DNA from: JBEKCP01 sp050014815
GTDB taxonomy: Bacteria > Planctomycetota > Planctomycetia > Pirellulales > Thermoguttaceae
DNA: 31,331 nt
Assembly (NCBI GenBank): GCA_050014815.1
Contig: JBEKCP010000017.1
Span: 1 to 31,331 of the forward strand
Direction of reading: 5' to 3'
This document shows positions 1 through 8,134 of this stretch, in pieces. The number at the start of each line of letters is the position of its first letter. Position 1 is the first letter of the stretch. Under the pieces are notes generated by a model that ran no database searches, was not told where the DNA came from, and saw nothing but the letters and a program-made list of their open reading frames with translations. Made by a program: the position numbers and the translations under genes.

Positions 1-21
1 GCGGAGACTTGTGCATGCCTC

Positions 22-137
22 TCGAAGCGTCACAGGCGGGTTCGCGGGGCGGGAAAACGGTCTTGGGTCGGCATGAACCCAACGGTTCTTATTATAATGT
101 CTCGCCCTTGGCAATGCGCCTGCTCGGCGGGATGCGC
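22..137 (-). repeat. Inverted leader-like repeat, copy 1
   Basis: The reverse complement of this stretch matches 1719-1833 with only scattered mismatches. The shared part includes a TATAAT hexamer (minus strand, about 91-96) and a GC-rich tract ending in CGCTTCGA. In copy 2 the same block ends just upstream of the ribosome binding site of a real gene. Here, read on the minus strand, it is followed by GAGAGG and an ATG at 16-14, so it may be the promoter and leader of a minus-strand gene lying left of the window. The repeat is seen directly; the promoter role is inference. Confidence 0.7.
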
Positions 138-678
138 ACCTGCCAGCGCCGTTTGCATGCTCCCACGTCGGGACTCAGCAGCGATTTGACTTCAACAAGC
201 AGGGCAAAGCCCCAATTTTGCCGTGCCGGGCAGCAAATGCACCGGCTCAAACGAAGTCTGAGCGCGTGAAAGATCAGCCAACCAGTATGGATGGTGCGTT
301 TACACCCATCGGAACTAAATGACTCGCAAAAACCTGGCATTATTACTAGCCAGGTGAGGCTGCATAGCTTTTGCAGGCCTCACCCAATTTCGTTAACTAC
401 GCCAGGATCAGGCACGCCCGCGCGTGTCTCGTCACCCTGGATTCAACCTTCGCGCATTTCGTCACGTGCGCGGTTCTATCGCTTTGCCGCTCAGCAGAAT
501 TGCCCCGCCTCTGCTCAGGTAAATTGCCCAACTACTTGGAAAGAAGAAGATGGCTTCCTTCTTCCAAGTAGTGCTTTGGGAATCTGACGCGCAGCGGGTC
601 TGCGCCGACTCGGCAAACAGGATGGGCTGGGGGAACGATAGGTAGCGGATCGTTTGTGCGGACGGTCCCTGCCGATCC
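138..678. other. Non-coding, hairpin-rich stretch
   Basis: I find no convincing gene here; the short open frames lack recognisable content or ribosome binding sites. The stretch holds three clear inverted repeats: ACCTGGC at 332-338 with GCCAGGT at 349-355; GGTGAGGC-TGCA at 353-364 with TGCAGGCCTCACC at 372-384; and ACTACTTGGAA at 531-541 with TTCCAAGTAGT at 562-572. The first two share bases 353-355, so they are adjacent or mutually exclusive. None is followed by a T-run. It may be a decayed element or a structured RNA; I cannot decide. Confidence 0.5.
531..572. repeat. Perfect 11-bp inverted repeat
   Basis: ACTACTTGGAA is followed after 20 bases by its exact complement TTCCAAGTAGT. The inner bases are purine-rich on one side and pyrimidine-rich on the other, so the stem can extend imperfectly. 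No poly-T tail follows on either side, so it is not a standard intrinsic terminator. Confidence 0.6.
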
Positions 679-1221
679 TTGTCCGTCGCGCAAAAAAAAC
701 CTCGCCCTGCCTCTCGAAGCATTCGCGTCGAAGAGGTAGGACGAGGGTGTGTACAAAACAATAAAGAGTATAGCCGAGGGCCTGGCTTTTTTGCCATAGC
801 CATCGAGAGGTTTTTCTCGTTTCGGGCGGATTGGCATCGGGACGATCGCGCCAGGCCGCTTGTCCGGCAATATCAGACCGCGCTGGACTCGATCTTGCAG
901 TCCCATCCCGAGCTTTGCGGGTGCGTCGTTTCCTGCGCGGACTGCGAAATTCGCTTTCTCACGCATCCCCGCAATGCCGGTCGGCGGAACTTGCGGTGCC
1001 CGTTCGGCTGCCGGCAGCACCATCGCCGGCAGCGTTCCTGCCAGCGGAGCACCGCGTATTACCGGACGGCGGCTGGGAAGACGAAGAAGAAGCGGCTCAA
1101 TGCTCGCCGCCAAGGCCGCCAGGCCCCGCCGGCCGCGCAGCCACAAGCGACGTTGCCGCACCCGCAAGCGGGTACCCTTACGGCAGCGATACCTACGTGC
1201 AACTGGCCGAGGAGGAACTGA
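679..1221 (+). pseudogene. Fragment of planctomycete CxxC/HHRR-type hypothetical protein
   Basis: From about 838 the frame encodes DRARPLVRQYQTALDSI, then a CADC pair, FLTHPRNAGRR, CPFGCRQHHRRQ, AYYRTAAGK and KKKRLNARR. This is the cysteine- and basic-rich N-terminal block of a protein family I recognise from many planctomycete genomes; its function is unknown, and the paired cysteines suggest metal binding. The family normally continues with a longer, less basic C-terminal half, which is missing: after about 1110 the frame becomes low-complexity and stops at 1221. The only upstream start in frame is a TTG at 679 without a clear ribosome binding site. I read it as a remnant that has lost its 3' half. 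The family match is from memory of the motif pattern; the truncation is inferred from length. Confidence 0.55.
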
Positions 1222-1505
1222 CCGCCCTTCAGCCCCCCGACGACAAGACCTTGCTCTTGGAACGGTTCTTCGAGCCGGACCAACTGGACCTGATCCTCCT
1301 GTCCGGCCGCAGCCTGTACCTGGCGCCGAGCCTTCCCGCCGCCCGGCAGCCCTTTGCCCTGCTCTTGGCGGCCCTCCGCTCCACCGAGAAATGGGCCTTG
1401 GGCCGCGTCGTCCTTTCCAACAATCGCCAAGTCGTCATCGTCCGGCCCGACCAAGAGACGCTCGTCATGCACGTGCTCTGCCGCACCGCGCATGCCGACA
1501 GCGCC
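1170..1505 (+). pseudogene. Ku-like fragment (non-homologous end-joining)
   Basis: In the frame with codon starts at 1191 the translation reads YVQLAEEELTAL, LERFFEPDQLDL, SLYLAPSLPAA, FALLLAALRSTEKWALG, RVVLSNNRQVVIVRP, then ETLVMHVL. This follows the order of the bacterial Ku core (YvvLteeEleal, the acidic F-x-pl-eiDp stretch, YYLaP, ALLreALe, GrvvlrgrqhlvalRP, LvLhtL). Ku binds DNA ends and partners ligase LigD. The N-terminal MARAIWKG-like start and the later C-terminal part are absent, and the segment begins where the frame of the neighbouring CxxC fragment gives out, so this is a piece of about 105 residues of a gene normally 250-300 residues long. It is almost certainly non-functional as Ku. 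Confidence 0.55.
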
Positions 1506-1718
1506 GGCCAGTTGAGCCACGAAGACTCGCCGCAATGGAGGCCAATCGGTTTCGTCAGCGCCGCTCTGGTTCTCGTTCGTCTACAGGCCCGACGCCTGCA
1601 AACTCTCCCCCCTGTCAATCCCAGTTCGTCCGAGGCCGTGTCGCCGCCACAGGGTTTCCTCTCCGCTCCAGTGGGTGGTCGCGGGCATGGGTATGAAAGC
1701 AAGTGGTGCGGGTAGACG

Positions 1719-1833
1719 TGCATCCCGCAGGGCAGGCGCATTGCCAAGGACTGGGCGTTATAATAGAGACCATTGGGTTCATGCCGACCCGAGACCGTTT
1801 TCCCGCCCCGCGAACCCGCCTGTGACGCTTCGA
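1719..1833 (+). repeat. Inverted leader-like repeat, copy 2
   Basis: This is the inverted counterpart of 22-137. It contains the candidate -10 box at 1759-1764 and ends 3 bases into the ribosome binding region of the propeller cytochrome gene that starts at 1845. Conserved parts are GCAGGCGCATTGCCAAGGA, the TATAAT, GGTTCATGCCGACCC, and the run from CCGTTTTCCCG to CGCTTCGA. Confidence 0.7.
1759..1764 (+). promoter_or_regulatory. Candidate -10 box of the 1845 gene
   Basis: A perfect TATAAT lies 80 bases before the ATG at 1845 and is conserved in the inverted copy of the leader. The hexamer 17 bases upstream (GCGCAT) is a poor -35; TTGCCA at 1741-1746 is too close (12 bases). The call rests on the -10 box and its conservation. 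Confidence 0.4.
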
Positions 1834-1844
1834 AAGGATTGACG

Positions 1845-4238
1845 ATGCGTGTTGACCGAAAAGCTGTTGCGCGGATGTTGGCGGCGTGCTGCATCGGCTT
1901 TCTGAGCCGCGTGGAAGCGGCGGACCCGGGTGCGGCCGGGGCTGCTGCGCCACACGCCACCGCTGCGCCCGCTGCACGGGTGGAGAACCTGCGCGCCGCC
2001 GTCGCTGCGCTGGAGGCGTCGTTCCCCACCGAATACCCGGGTCATGCGTTCATGCAGCAATTGGACGATCTGCGCGCGCGACTGGACCGGGGAGGGCCTG
2101 GCCCCGAATGGGCCGGCGAGTTGAAAAAGGCACAGCGCGAGATGCTCGTGGACTTCAACCCGCTGCTGAACTCGAAAGAGCTTGTTTTCGTGAAGCGGAA
2201 CACCTACGGCTCGGTCCATTACTATGATGATCACGACAACGGCGTCGTTCGGGCCGGAATGGGCGGGAACCTGTGCGTCCTGTCCCTGAAGGACGGAAGC
2301 GTGCGGGAACTGGCGCCGCAATTGGCCGGCGGGCTGTTCGACCGCTACGACCTGTCCTTCGACGGACGGCGGATCGTCTTCGGCTACTGCCGGGCGATCA
2401 ACGACGGGCTGCGGCTCTGGGAGGTCAACACCGACGGCACGCGTCTCCGGCAGGTGACGTTCCCGGAGGCCGGCGCGCCCGCCAAGCCCAGGCAGCGGTC
2501 GGAGTTGGCCCAGGATTTTCACCCCTGTTATCTGCCGGACGGCGGCATTGCGTTCACTTCCACGCGCCCGAGGCACACAGTCCTCTGCGGCAACACGGAC
2601 CTTTCCGTGCCGAACCTCCACCGCATCGAACCGGACGGTTCGGGGTTGATACGGTTATCGCGCGGAACGCTGAACGAGCTTTGCCCCACGGTCCTGAACG
2701 ACGGCCGGATCCTGTACAACCGCTGGGAATACATCTTCAAGAGCCTGTTCCTGGTGCAGCCGCTGTGGGCGATGTATCCCGACGGCAGCCGGGGCGAAGA
2801 AATCTACGGCAACAACGCCGGCCAGCCGGGCGTGTTCATCCAGGGGCGCGCCGTGCCCGGCCGTAACGACCTGGTCGTATGCACCGGCGCGTGCCACGAG
2901 CAGATGGCCGTCGGGCCGATCCTGTTGATCGATCTGCAGCGCGACAAGCGTTCGCCTGAAGCGATGCGGTCGCTCACCCCGGAGGTCGAGTCGCGAGGCA
3001 TCCACCATCGTTGGTTCCTCCGCGACGGGAAAATGGTGCAGGACAACGGATCGGGCGGACCTGTGTTCTGCGACCCCTTTCCGCTCTCCGACCGGTTCTT
3101 CCTCGTCTCGCACAATCCCGACAAGCCGATCAGGGACAAAACGGCCTACGGAATCTGGTTGATCGACGTGTTCGGCAATCGCGTGCCGATCCACCAAGCC
3201 CCGGCAATTTCCTGTTGGCAGCCGATGCTGTTGGAACCGCGGCCCAGGCCGCCGGTGCTGCCGCCGACCCAGGGCGCCGGCGCAGCCGACCCGCGCGGCG
3301 CAGCGGCCGAGGCGGTCCTGTTCGTTCAAGATGTGCATCGAGGGTTGAGCGGAATCCAGCCCGGGACCGTCAAGTACCTGCGCGTGGTGGAGCAGATTCC
3401 CCGCGGCCGGGACGTTTTCGAGCAAGTGTCGCCGGGCGACGGCGGCTTCGGTTCGCCGCTGGCCGTCGTGAACAAGGGCACGCACATCTGGATCGCCGTG
3501 CTGCACGGCGTGGTGCCCGTGCATGACGACGGCTCGGCTCGATTCACGGTGCCGGCAAATCGGAACATCTTTCTTCAGGCGCTCGACGAAAACTACATGC
3601 AAGTGCAGACGATGCGAACGTTCGTGAGCCTCAATCCCGGCGAGCAACGTTCGTGCATTGGCTGCCACGAAGACCGGCGGCAAACGTCGCCGAACCGGGG
3701 CGCAATGGCTTCGGCCCTGCGACAGCCGCCCGTGCGGCCCCGGGCCCAACCCGGCGACGCAACTCCCACCCGGCCGCTGCACTACCCGGCCGACGTGCAA
3801 CCGGTGCTCGACAAGCACTGCGTGCGTTGTCACGGGGCGGAGAAGATCGAAGGCAAACTGGACCTTTCCGGCGCTTTGACGCAGTATTTCAGCCGCTCCT
3901 ACGAGGAGTTGATCGACAAGCGGTTTGTCGCGGGGTTCAACGAATGGAGCGCACATCCTCCGGACGCATACCCGCAGCCGCCCTATGCGCGCGGCTCGCA
4001 CACGAGCAAATTGATCCACCTGCTTCGCGCCGGTCACTACGAGGTCAAGTTGTCGCAGGCGGAGTTCGTCCGACTCGTTACTTGGGTCGACCTGAACCTG
4101 CCCTACTACGGCACGTACTTCGGCAAACGCAACATGAAGTACCAGGGCCAGCCGGATTTCCGGCCGACGCCCACGCTGGAATCCGCCTGCGGTGAGCACT
4201 GCCGAGACCATGACCGCGGGGTAGAATCAGGCCGTTGA
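1845..4238 (+). CDS. Secreted di-haem beta-propeller protein, hydrazine synthase alpha-like
   Basis: Encodes 797 residues. The start at 1845 is chosen because AAAGGA lies 6 bases upstream and a signal peptide follows directly (basic MRVDRK, hydrophobic core, cut near residue 25). Residues about 100-450 hold PD40-like propeller blades (DLSFDGRRIVF, YLPDGGIAFTS, LNDGRILYNRWEY). The C-terminal part has two c-type haem motifs: CIGCH (C604/C607/H608), placed after the ALDENYMQVQTMRTF block typical of the HZS_alpha domain, and CVRCH (C659/C662/H663) in a cytochrome-like PVLDKHC segment. A further CX3CH (C346-C350-H351) is absent from the paralogues here. The known family member makes hydrazine in anammox bacteria; nothing else here suggests anammox, so the substrate is unknown. 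Expected location is periplasmic or outside the cell. Domain order matches the paralogues at 13425 and 25260. Confidence 0.85.
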   Translation: MRVDRKAVARMLAACCIGFLSRVEAADPGAAGAAAPHATAAPAARVENLRAAVAALEASFPTEYPGHAFMQQLDDLRARLDRGGPGPEWAGELKKAQREMLVDFNPLLNSKELVFVKRNTYGSVHYYDDHDNGVVRAGMGGNLCVLSLKDGSVRELAPQLAGGLFDRYDLSFDGRRIVFGYCRAINDGLRLWEVNTDGTRLRQVTFPEAGAPAKPRQRSELAQDFHPCYLPDGGIAFTSTRPRHTVLCGNTDLSVPNLHRIEPDGSGLIRLSRGTLNELCPTVLNDGRILYNRWEYIFKSLFLVQPLWAMYPDGSRGEEIYGNNAGQPGVFIQGRAVPGRNDLVVCTGACHEQMAVGPILLIDLQRDKRSPEAMRSLTPEVESRGIHHRWFLRDGKMVQDNGSGGPVFCDPFPLSDRFFLVSHNPDKPIRDKTAYGIWLIDVFGNRVPIHQAPAISCWQPMLLEPRPRPPVLPPTQGAGAADPRGAAAEAVLFVQDVHRGLSGIQPGTVKYLRVVEQIPRGRDVFEQVSPGDGGFGSPLAVVNKGTHIWIAVLHGVVPVHDDGSARFTVPANRNIFLQALDENYMQVQTMRTFVSLNPGEQRSCIGCHEDRRQTSPNRGAMASALRQPPVRPRAQPGDATPTRPLHYPADVQPVLDKHCVRCHGAEKIEGKLDLSGALTQYFSRSYEELIDKRFVAGFNEWSAHPPDAYPQPPYARGSHTSKLIHLLRAGHYEVKLSQAEFVRLVTWVDLNLPYYGTYFGKRNMKYQGQPDFRPTPTLESACGEHCRDHDRGVESGR

Positions 4239-4561
4239 ACATTAGGATCCGCGACGCCAGGAACCACCAAGGGCGCCAGAGATGAAGATGAATCGGAGAA
4301 TCGTTCTTTTCGCCAAGTTTGTCTGGGTTTTCCACGTTTTGCGCGTGCCCGTCTTGGTCTTCGCCCAGCAGGCGGACAAGAAGTCGGCATCCTTGTTCAT
4401 CGATCAACCCATGCCCCATGGTCACGAATGAGACCATCAGGCGAGGCATCGCAACGGCAGGATGGCGACCCCAGGCGGGCGCTTGATGGTCCTCGACGGA
4501 CTGAATCCTGACGGGAATCCGTCACTTCATATCAGGATCAGCAAATAGGTTCTCAAGCAAA
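4239..4561. other. Intergenic stretch, no gene seen
   Basis: This 323-base gap shows no convincing ribosome binding site with an open frame. A minus-strand open frame overlapping it runs into the C-terminus of the preceding gene and has no recognisable motif. The segment may be residual DNA from genes that decayed, given its neighbours, but nothing in it can be assigned. Confidence 0.4.
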
Positions 4562-4878
4562 ATGAAACGGGCGGCCTTGTTTGCGGCCGGCGCGATGTTG
4601 GCCGGGTCGATGTTGGGTCTGGCGTCGCGCCATGCAGTGGCCGCGGGGCCAGCCAGCGAAAAGCCGCAAACGGCAACGGCCGCGTGCTGGTGACCAGCCA
4701 GGACGGTTGGCTGAGCCTGGTGGAGGCCACCGCCCAGGGGCACCGTTGCGTCTCGCGTATCAAGCTGTTTCCCGACGAGGCACCGAAAGACCGGGAATTG
4801 TGGTCGCATCCCGCGCTGGTTGGCAGCAGGCTCTATGTGCGAAACCGCGTGGCCGCGTATTGTTATCGGATCGACTGA
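4562..4878 (+). pseudogene. PQQ-type beta-propeller protein, internal deletion with frameshift
   Basis: An ATG at 4562 opens a signal-peptide-like sequence (MKRAALFAAGAMLAGSM, then an Ala-rich cleavage region) that ends at a stop near 4693. In the next frame, from about 4669 to the stop at 4878, the sequence reads GRVLVTSQDGWLSLVEA, RIKLFPDE, LWSHPALVGSRLYVRN and AYCYRID. This is the typical last blade of BamB/PQQ-like propeller proteins (G-x-L-Y-V-R-d...l-Y-C-Y-D). The intervening roughly 300-400 residues expected for such a protein are missing, so the gene seems to have lost its middle and to have shifted frame at the join. The remnant is just upstream of the malectin/GH43 gene. I am fairly confident of the C-terminal assignment; the N-terminal part could come from another secreted protein. 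Confidence 0.6.
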
Positions 4879-4881
4879 GGG

Positions 4882-4903
4882 AAGAACGGGACCGTCCCCA
4901 TTT
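4882..4903. repeat. Single copy of GGGACNGTCCC palindrome
   Basis: GAACGGGACCGTCCCCATTT has the same core and flank (GGGAC-N-GTCCC followed by CATTT) as the arms of the element at 12052-12133. It lies just after the stop of the PQQ remnant. It looks like a solitary copy of a dispersed palindromic repeat. Confidence 0.4.
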
Positions 4904-4929
4904 ATTGCTTGCCAGAAGGAGATACTTTA

Positions 4930-6685
4930 ATGAGACGCGTTGTGAGCATGGTTGTTGCATGGTCGGCCGTAGTGGGATGCCTGGAACAAGCGCGTGCCGG
5001 CGAGGCGCCGCTGCGACCTCGACCGAGCGACGTTTTCGTCAACTGCGGGGGAACCGCAACGGACGGGGCGCTTGCGGATCAAGTCTGGCCATGGCCGGAG
5101 GACAGTTGGGGATATGTCGGGAAAACCGGCGTGATTTCCACTACCGCCGACATCGCCAATAACTATGGTTTGCCGAACGCCATGAAGAGTGCCCGCGTCT
5201 GGAACGGCGTCCAGCAGTACTCCCGGGGCAACGAATTCTACTACAAGTTTACACTGGACAACGCAGTGTACCGGGTGAAGTTGTACTTCGCGGAGATCGA
5301 GAAGACCGCTGCGAACCAACGGAGGTTCGACGTATACCTCAACAACGACCTTGCCTTGGGCGATTATGACATCTACGCCGACGCCGGCGGCCGCGACCGA
5401 GGTGTCGAGAAAGTCTTTGCCGTCGGGGTGACCGAACAGAAGTTGGAAATTCGCTTCGTCAAAGGGACCGACAGGCCGATGATCAACGCCTTGCGGATTA
5501 CCAAGACCGCGGAGAAACCGACGCCGCTTGCGACGGGCACGGTCGTCGCCGTGCCCGGAAACCATCCCCGCATCCATTACGTGCGTTGGAACAAATTCGC
5601 AGGGACTTGCAGCATGGAGTTTGTGGGCACCAGCATCAAGTGGACGGGCCCGCGGGGGAGCAATATGGGGAAAGCGGACGTGTTCGTGGATGGGGTATTC
5701 CAAACCACGGTGGACCAGTACAGTCCCGCCGGTCAAGTGGATCAGGTGATCTTCGAAAAGGCCGGCCTGACCGATAATCGGCACGTGTTTGGGATCTTGA
5801 AGGCGGGCGAAAAGAACGCGAGTGCGCAGGGCGACCTGGTGACAATCCAAAGTCTCACGTATGCGCACGGATCGAATTCCGCCCCCGCAAGAGCCGTCTA
5901 CACGGACATTCGTCCCCATAGACCGTTCTGGCTGGACACCGATGGGGACCGCATCAAGGCACACCTCGGGAACGTACAGTATTTCGACGGGACGTATTAC
6001 TGGTATGGACTCGATCCCGGCAATACGCCGTTGCCGGCCGGTACGATAGGGGGGAGTTACCCATGGTCCTATAACCAAGGTGTAGCCATTTACTCGTCAA
6101 AGGATTTCTACAACTGGACCTATCGGGGAAATGTTCTGCAGGCAACGACCGACAAGAATAGTCCCTTGTCTGTACCATCGCGCATCGTTGGCCCCAATCC
6201 GGTAGTGATCAAGAATGACGCCACGGGAAGGTACGTCATGTATGCGGAGTTGGTGGATGCGTCGTTCGGGTACAACAACATTCTGGTCGCGGAGGCGAAC
6301 CATCCCGCCGGGCCGTTCCGCTTTCTCAATGCTGATCGTGGTGGTAACGATATGACCACCTTCAAGGACGACGATGGAAGAGCCTATCATTGGGTACGCG
6401 GGTACATCAGAGAGTTGAGCGATGATTACCTGCACTTCAAGGAGGGAAGTGGCCGACAAACCGGCGGCGGTTGTGAAGGCGGCGGCGCTTGGAAGTACGA
6501 CCGCTTTTACTATCGCTCAGAACAACGCCTACGTCTATATGGGTTGGGTGAATGAATGGACGCAGGACTCCAACATGGCGTGGTTGCCGATGCGGATTCA
6601 CAAGGACGGCACATTCGAGGTGAACTGGGTGAAGCAGTGGGACCTGTCCTGGTTCGATGCCAACCCGCAACCGGAGGAACCATAA
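4930..6685 (+). pseudogene. Malectin-domain GH43-like secreted protein, frameshifted near its 3' end
   Basis: AGAAGGAGA sits 8 bases before the ATG at 4930, and a signal peptide covers about residues 1-25. Residues about 36-190 match a malectin carbohydrate-binding domain (VFVNCGG, FYYKFTL, YRVKLYFAEIE, MINALRI). Residues about 205-310 form a second beta-sandwich found in carbohydrate-binding proteins (KWTGPRGSNMGKADVFVDG). From about 330 comes a GH43-like five-blade propeller (KAHLGNVQYFDGTYYWYG, VAIYSSKDFYNWTYRG). The first frame stops at 6555, but the expected ending (YVYMGWVNEW, MAWLPMRI, VNWVKQWDLSWFD) continues in the next frame to the stop at 6685. The catalytic domain is also too short, so sequence was lost around 6450-6530 together with a frameshift. 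GH43 enzymes cleave arabinosides, xylosides or galactosides; this copy is probably inactive. A sequencing indel would explain the frameshift but not the shortness. Confidence 0.7.
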
Positions 6686-6764
6686 ACACTATTATTTCGT
6701 GAATACAACATTGAATCTCAACGAAAAGGGAACACAAAGCAAACCTAAATGGGAGGAACATAGT

Positions 6765-8024
6765 ATGTCTACTCGACACATTCAGCGATTTGAGAGTCTG
6801 ACCGTCGCGGCGGCGGTCTGCATCGCGATCGTGATGACCACAGCGGCCCTCGGCCAGGATCGCAGACAATCCAAGCCTGGTGAGGAGAAGGCCAAGACGT
6901 CCCAATTGGCGGGCAAGAAGTCTGTCAAGCCGGTGACGCCCAACGTGCCCGTCAACACGGTCGAGTCGCTCGAACGGGCAATCCGCGACCTGATCGAGAC
7001 GTTCGGCGAAAAGTACGCCAAGGGCAGGGAGTATCTGGCGAAGTTGGAGGCCCTAAAAGCCAGGGGCGCCCAGCCGGGCGACGCGGAGTTGGAGAAGCTG
7101 AGCACCGAAGCCCTGTTGGCCAACCCGTTGCTTGGGTTCGAGAAGCTGCTGGCAGTCAAAAGCGCGGCCCAGAATGCAAGAACGGCGGACTTCGGCGCCA
7201 ACTTTGGCAGCGGCAGCAGGTTGGGCGATCAAATCGCCATCGTTTCGCCCGCTCGACGAGGCGGTGTAGAAAAGGTTGTCCACGAAGGGCCCATCAACAG
7301 TGTCGATCTGAATTCGGACGGCCGGCGCATCCTGTTTTCCTCGCGTAACAAGATCTCGGAGATCAACGTGGACGGCACGGGGCTGCGAACCATTTCGGCC
7401 AAGACGGACAACATCGGGCAATTCGACGCATGCTACCTGCCCGACGGCAAGATCATGTTCGTATCGACCGCCTGCGAGCAGGCCGTACCCTGCACCGGCG
7501 GCGGCGGGGTGGGCAACATGCACGTCATGGAGGCCGACGGCTCGGGCGAGCGGCGCCTTACCTTCGATCAGGACCACAACTGGCACCCGGCCGTGATGAA
7601 CGACGGACGGGTGCTCTATCTGCGCTGGGAATACGCGCTCGACGGCAAGGAAGTGGCCACGGCCGACCTGCGGGCCAAGCGCCTGCGGACGGACGTGCCC
7701 CAGACGGAGCCAGTGCCGTACAAGGACAAGGAAGGTCCGGCGGTGCCCCCGCTTCCTGGCGCGTACAGCCCGGCCTACGTCGCGCTTCAGCAATACGTGC
7801 GGCGGGTCGGTTACGAGTCGGACATGCACATGTTTCCGCCGGCCGAGTTCGACGTCGACACCAGCGCGCTCGTGCAGATGCTCAAAAAGGGGCACTACAA
7901 CGTGCAGCTCACGCGCGACGAGTGGGAGCGGCTCTACCATCCTTACCAGCCGGTGTACAACGTCGGTTTTCGCATCGCGGTTGAGATCGACGGCGAACTG
8001 TTGACCGCCGACCGCGCGAAATGA
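6765..8024 (+). CDS. Shortened hydrazine synthase alpha-like propeller protein lacking both haem motifs
   Basis: Encodes 419 residues. GGGAGGA is 7 bases before the ATG at 6765, followed by a signal peptide (hydrophobic core AAAVCIAIVMTTAALG). Residues about 60-290 match the N-terminal helical part and first blades of the family (ANPLLGFEKLLAV, LNSDGRRILFSS, YLPDGKIMFVST, MNDGRVLYLRWEY). The sequence then jumps, still in frame, to the far C-terminal block (YVALQQYVRR, ESDMHMFPPAEFD, LVQMLKKGHYNVQLT, EWERLY), skipping the region that carries CXXCH in the three paralogues. The last ~28 residues (PVYNVGFRIAVEI) resemble the end of a formylglycine-generating-enzyme (SUMF1-like) domain, a known fusion partner as far as I recall. 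It may be a deletion derivative of a larger fusion, translated but not a cytochrome, or simply a pseudogene that stayed in frame. Confidence 0.6.
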   Translation: MSTRHIQRFESLTVAAAVCIAIVMTTAALGQDRRQSKPGEEKAKTSQLAGKKSVKPVTPNVPVNTVESLERAIRDLIETFGEKYAKGREYLAKLEALKARGAQPGDAELEKLSTEALLANPLLGFEKLLAVKSAAQNARTADFGANFGSGSRLGDQIAIVSPARRGGVEKVVHEGPINSVDLNSDGRRILFSSRNKISEINVDGTGLRTISAKTDNIGQFDACYLPDGKIMFVSTACEQAVPCTGGGGVGNMHVMEADGSGERRLTFDQDHNWHPAVMNDGRVLYLRWEYALDGKEVATADLRAKRLRTDVPQTEPVPYKDKEGPAVPPLPGAYSPAYVALQQYVRRVGYESDMHMFPPAEFDVDTSALVQMLKKGHYNVQLTRDEWERLYHPYQPVYNVGFRIAVEIDGELLTADRAK

Positions 8025-8131
8025 ATGGGGAAATACGAAACTGAACCGGCTGCTGCAGGAATTGGCGTGGAAGGCGGTGTGCGCCGAGCCGCTCAGCGGC
8101 GTGAACGCAGAAAGAAGAAAGGGAGATTAAG
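8020..8131 (+). pseudogene. Short C-terminal tail of a secreted hydrolase-like protein
   Basis: In the frame of codon 8041 the sequence reads GNTKLNRLLQELAWKAVCAEPLSGVN and stops at 8129-8131, directly before the next gene. Tails of the form N-x-x-i-Q-e-l-A-W-x-v-v-x-x-h-P-l-S-G-V are familiar to me from planctomycete SGNH-type hydrolases. There is no start codon with a ribosome binding site and no upstream body, so I read it as the last ~35 residues of a deleted gene. This is a weak, motif-from-memory call. Confidence 0.3.
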
Positions 8132-8134
8132 CAA

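Noticed and set aside
332..400. Possible integron attC site
   Set aside because: The stems look suggestive and a GTTAACT lies nearby, but there is no matching core-site pair at the right spacing and no integrase or cassette genes.
2655..4211. Minus-strand open frame opposite the first propeller cytochrome
   Set aside because: Antisense shadow of a gene with haem motifs and propeller blades on the plus strand.
4078..4449. Minus-strand open frame of 123 codons in the gap after 4238
   Set aside because: No ribosome binding site or known motif, and half of it overlaps the end of the plus-strand gene.
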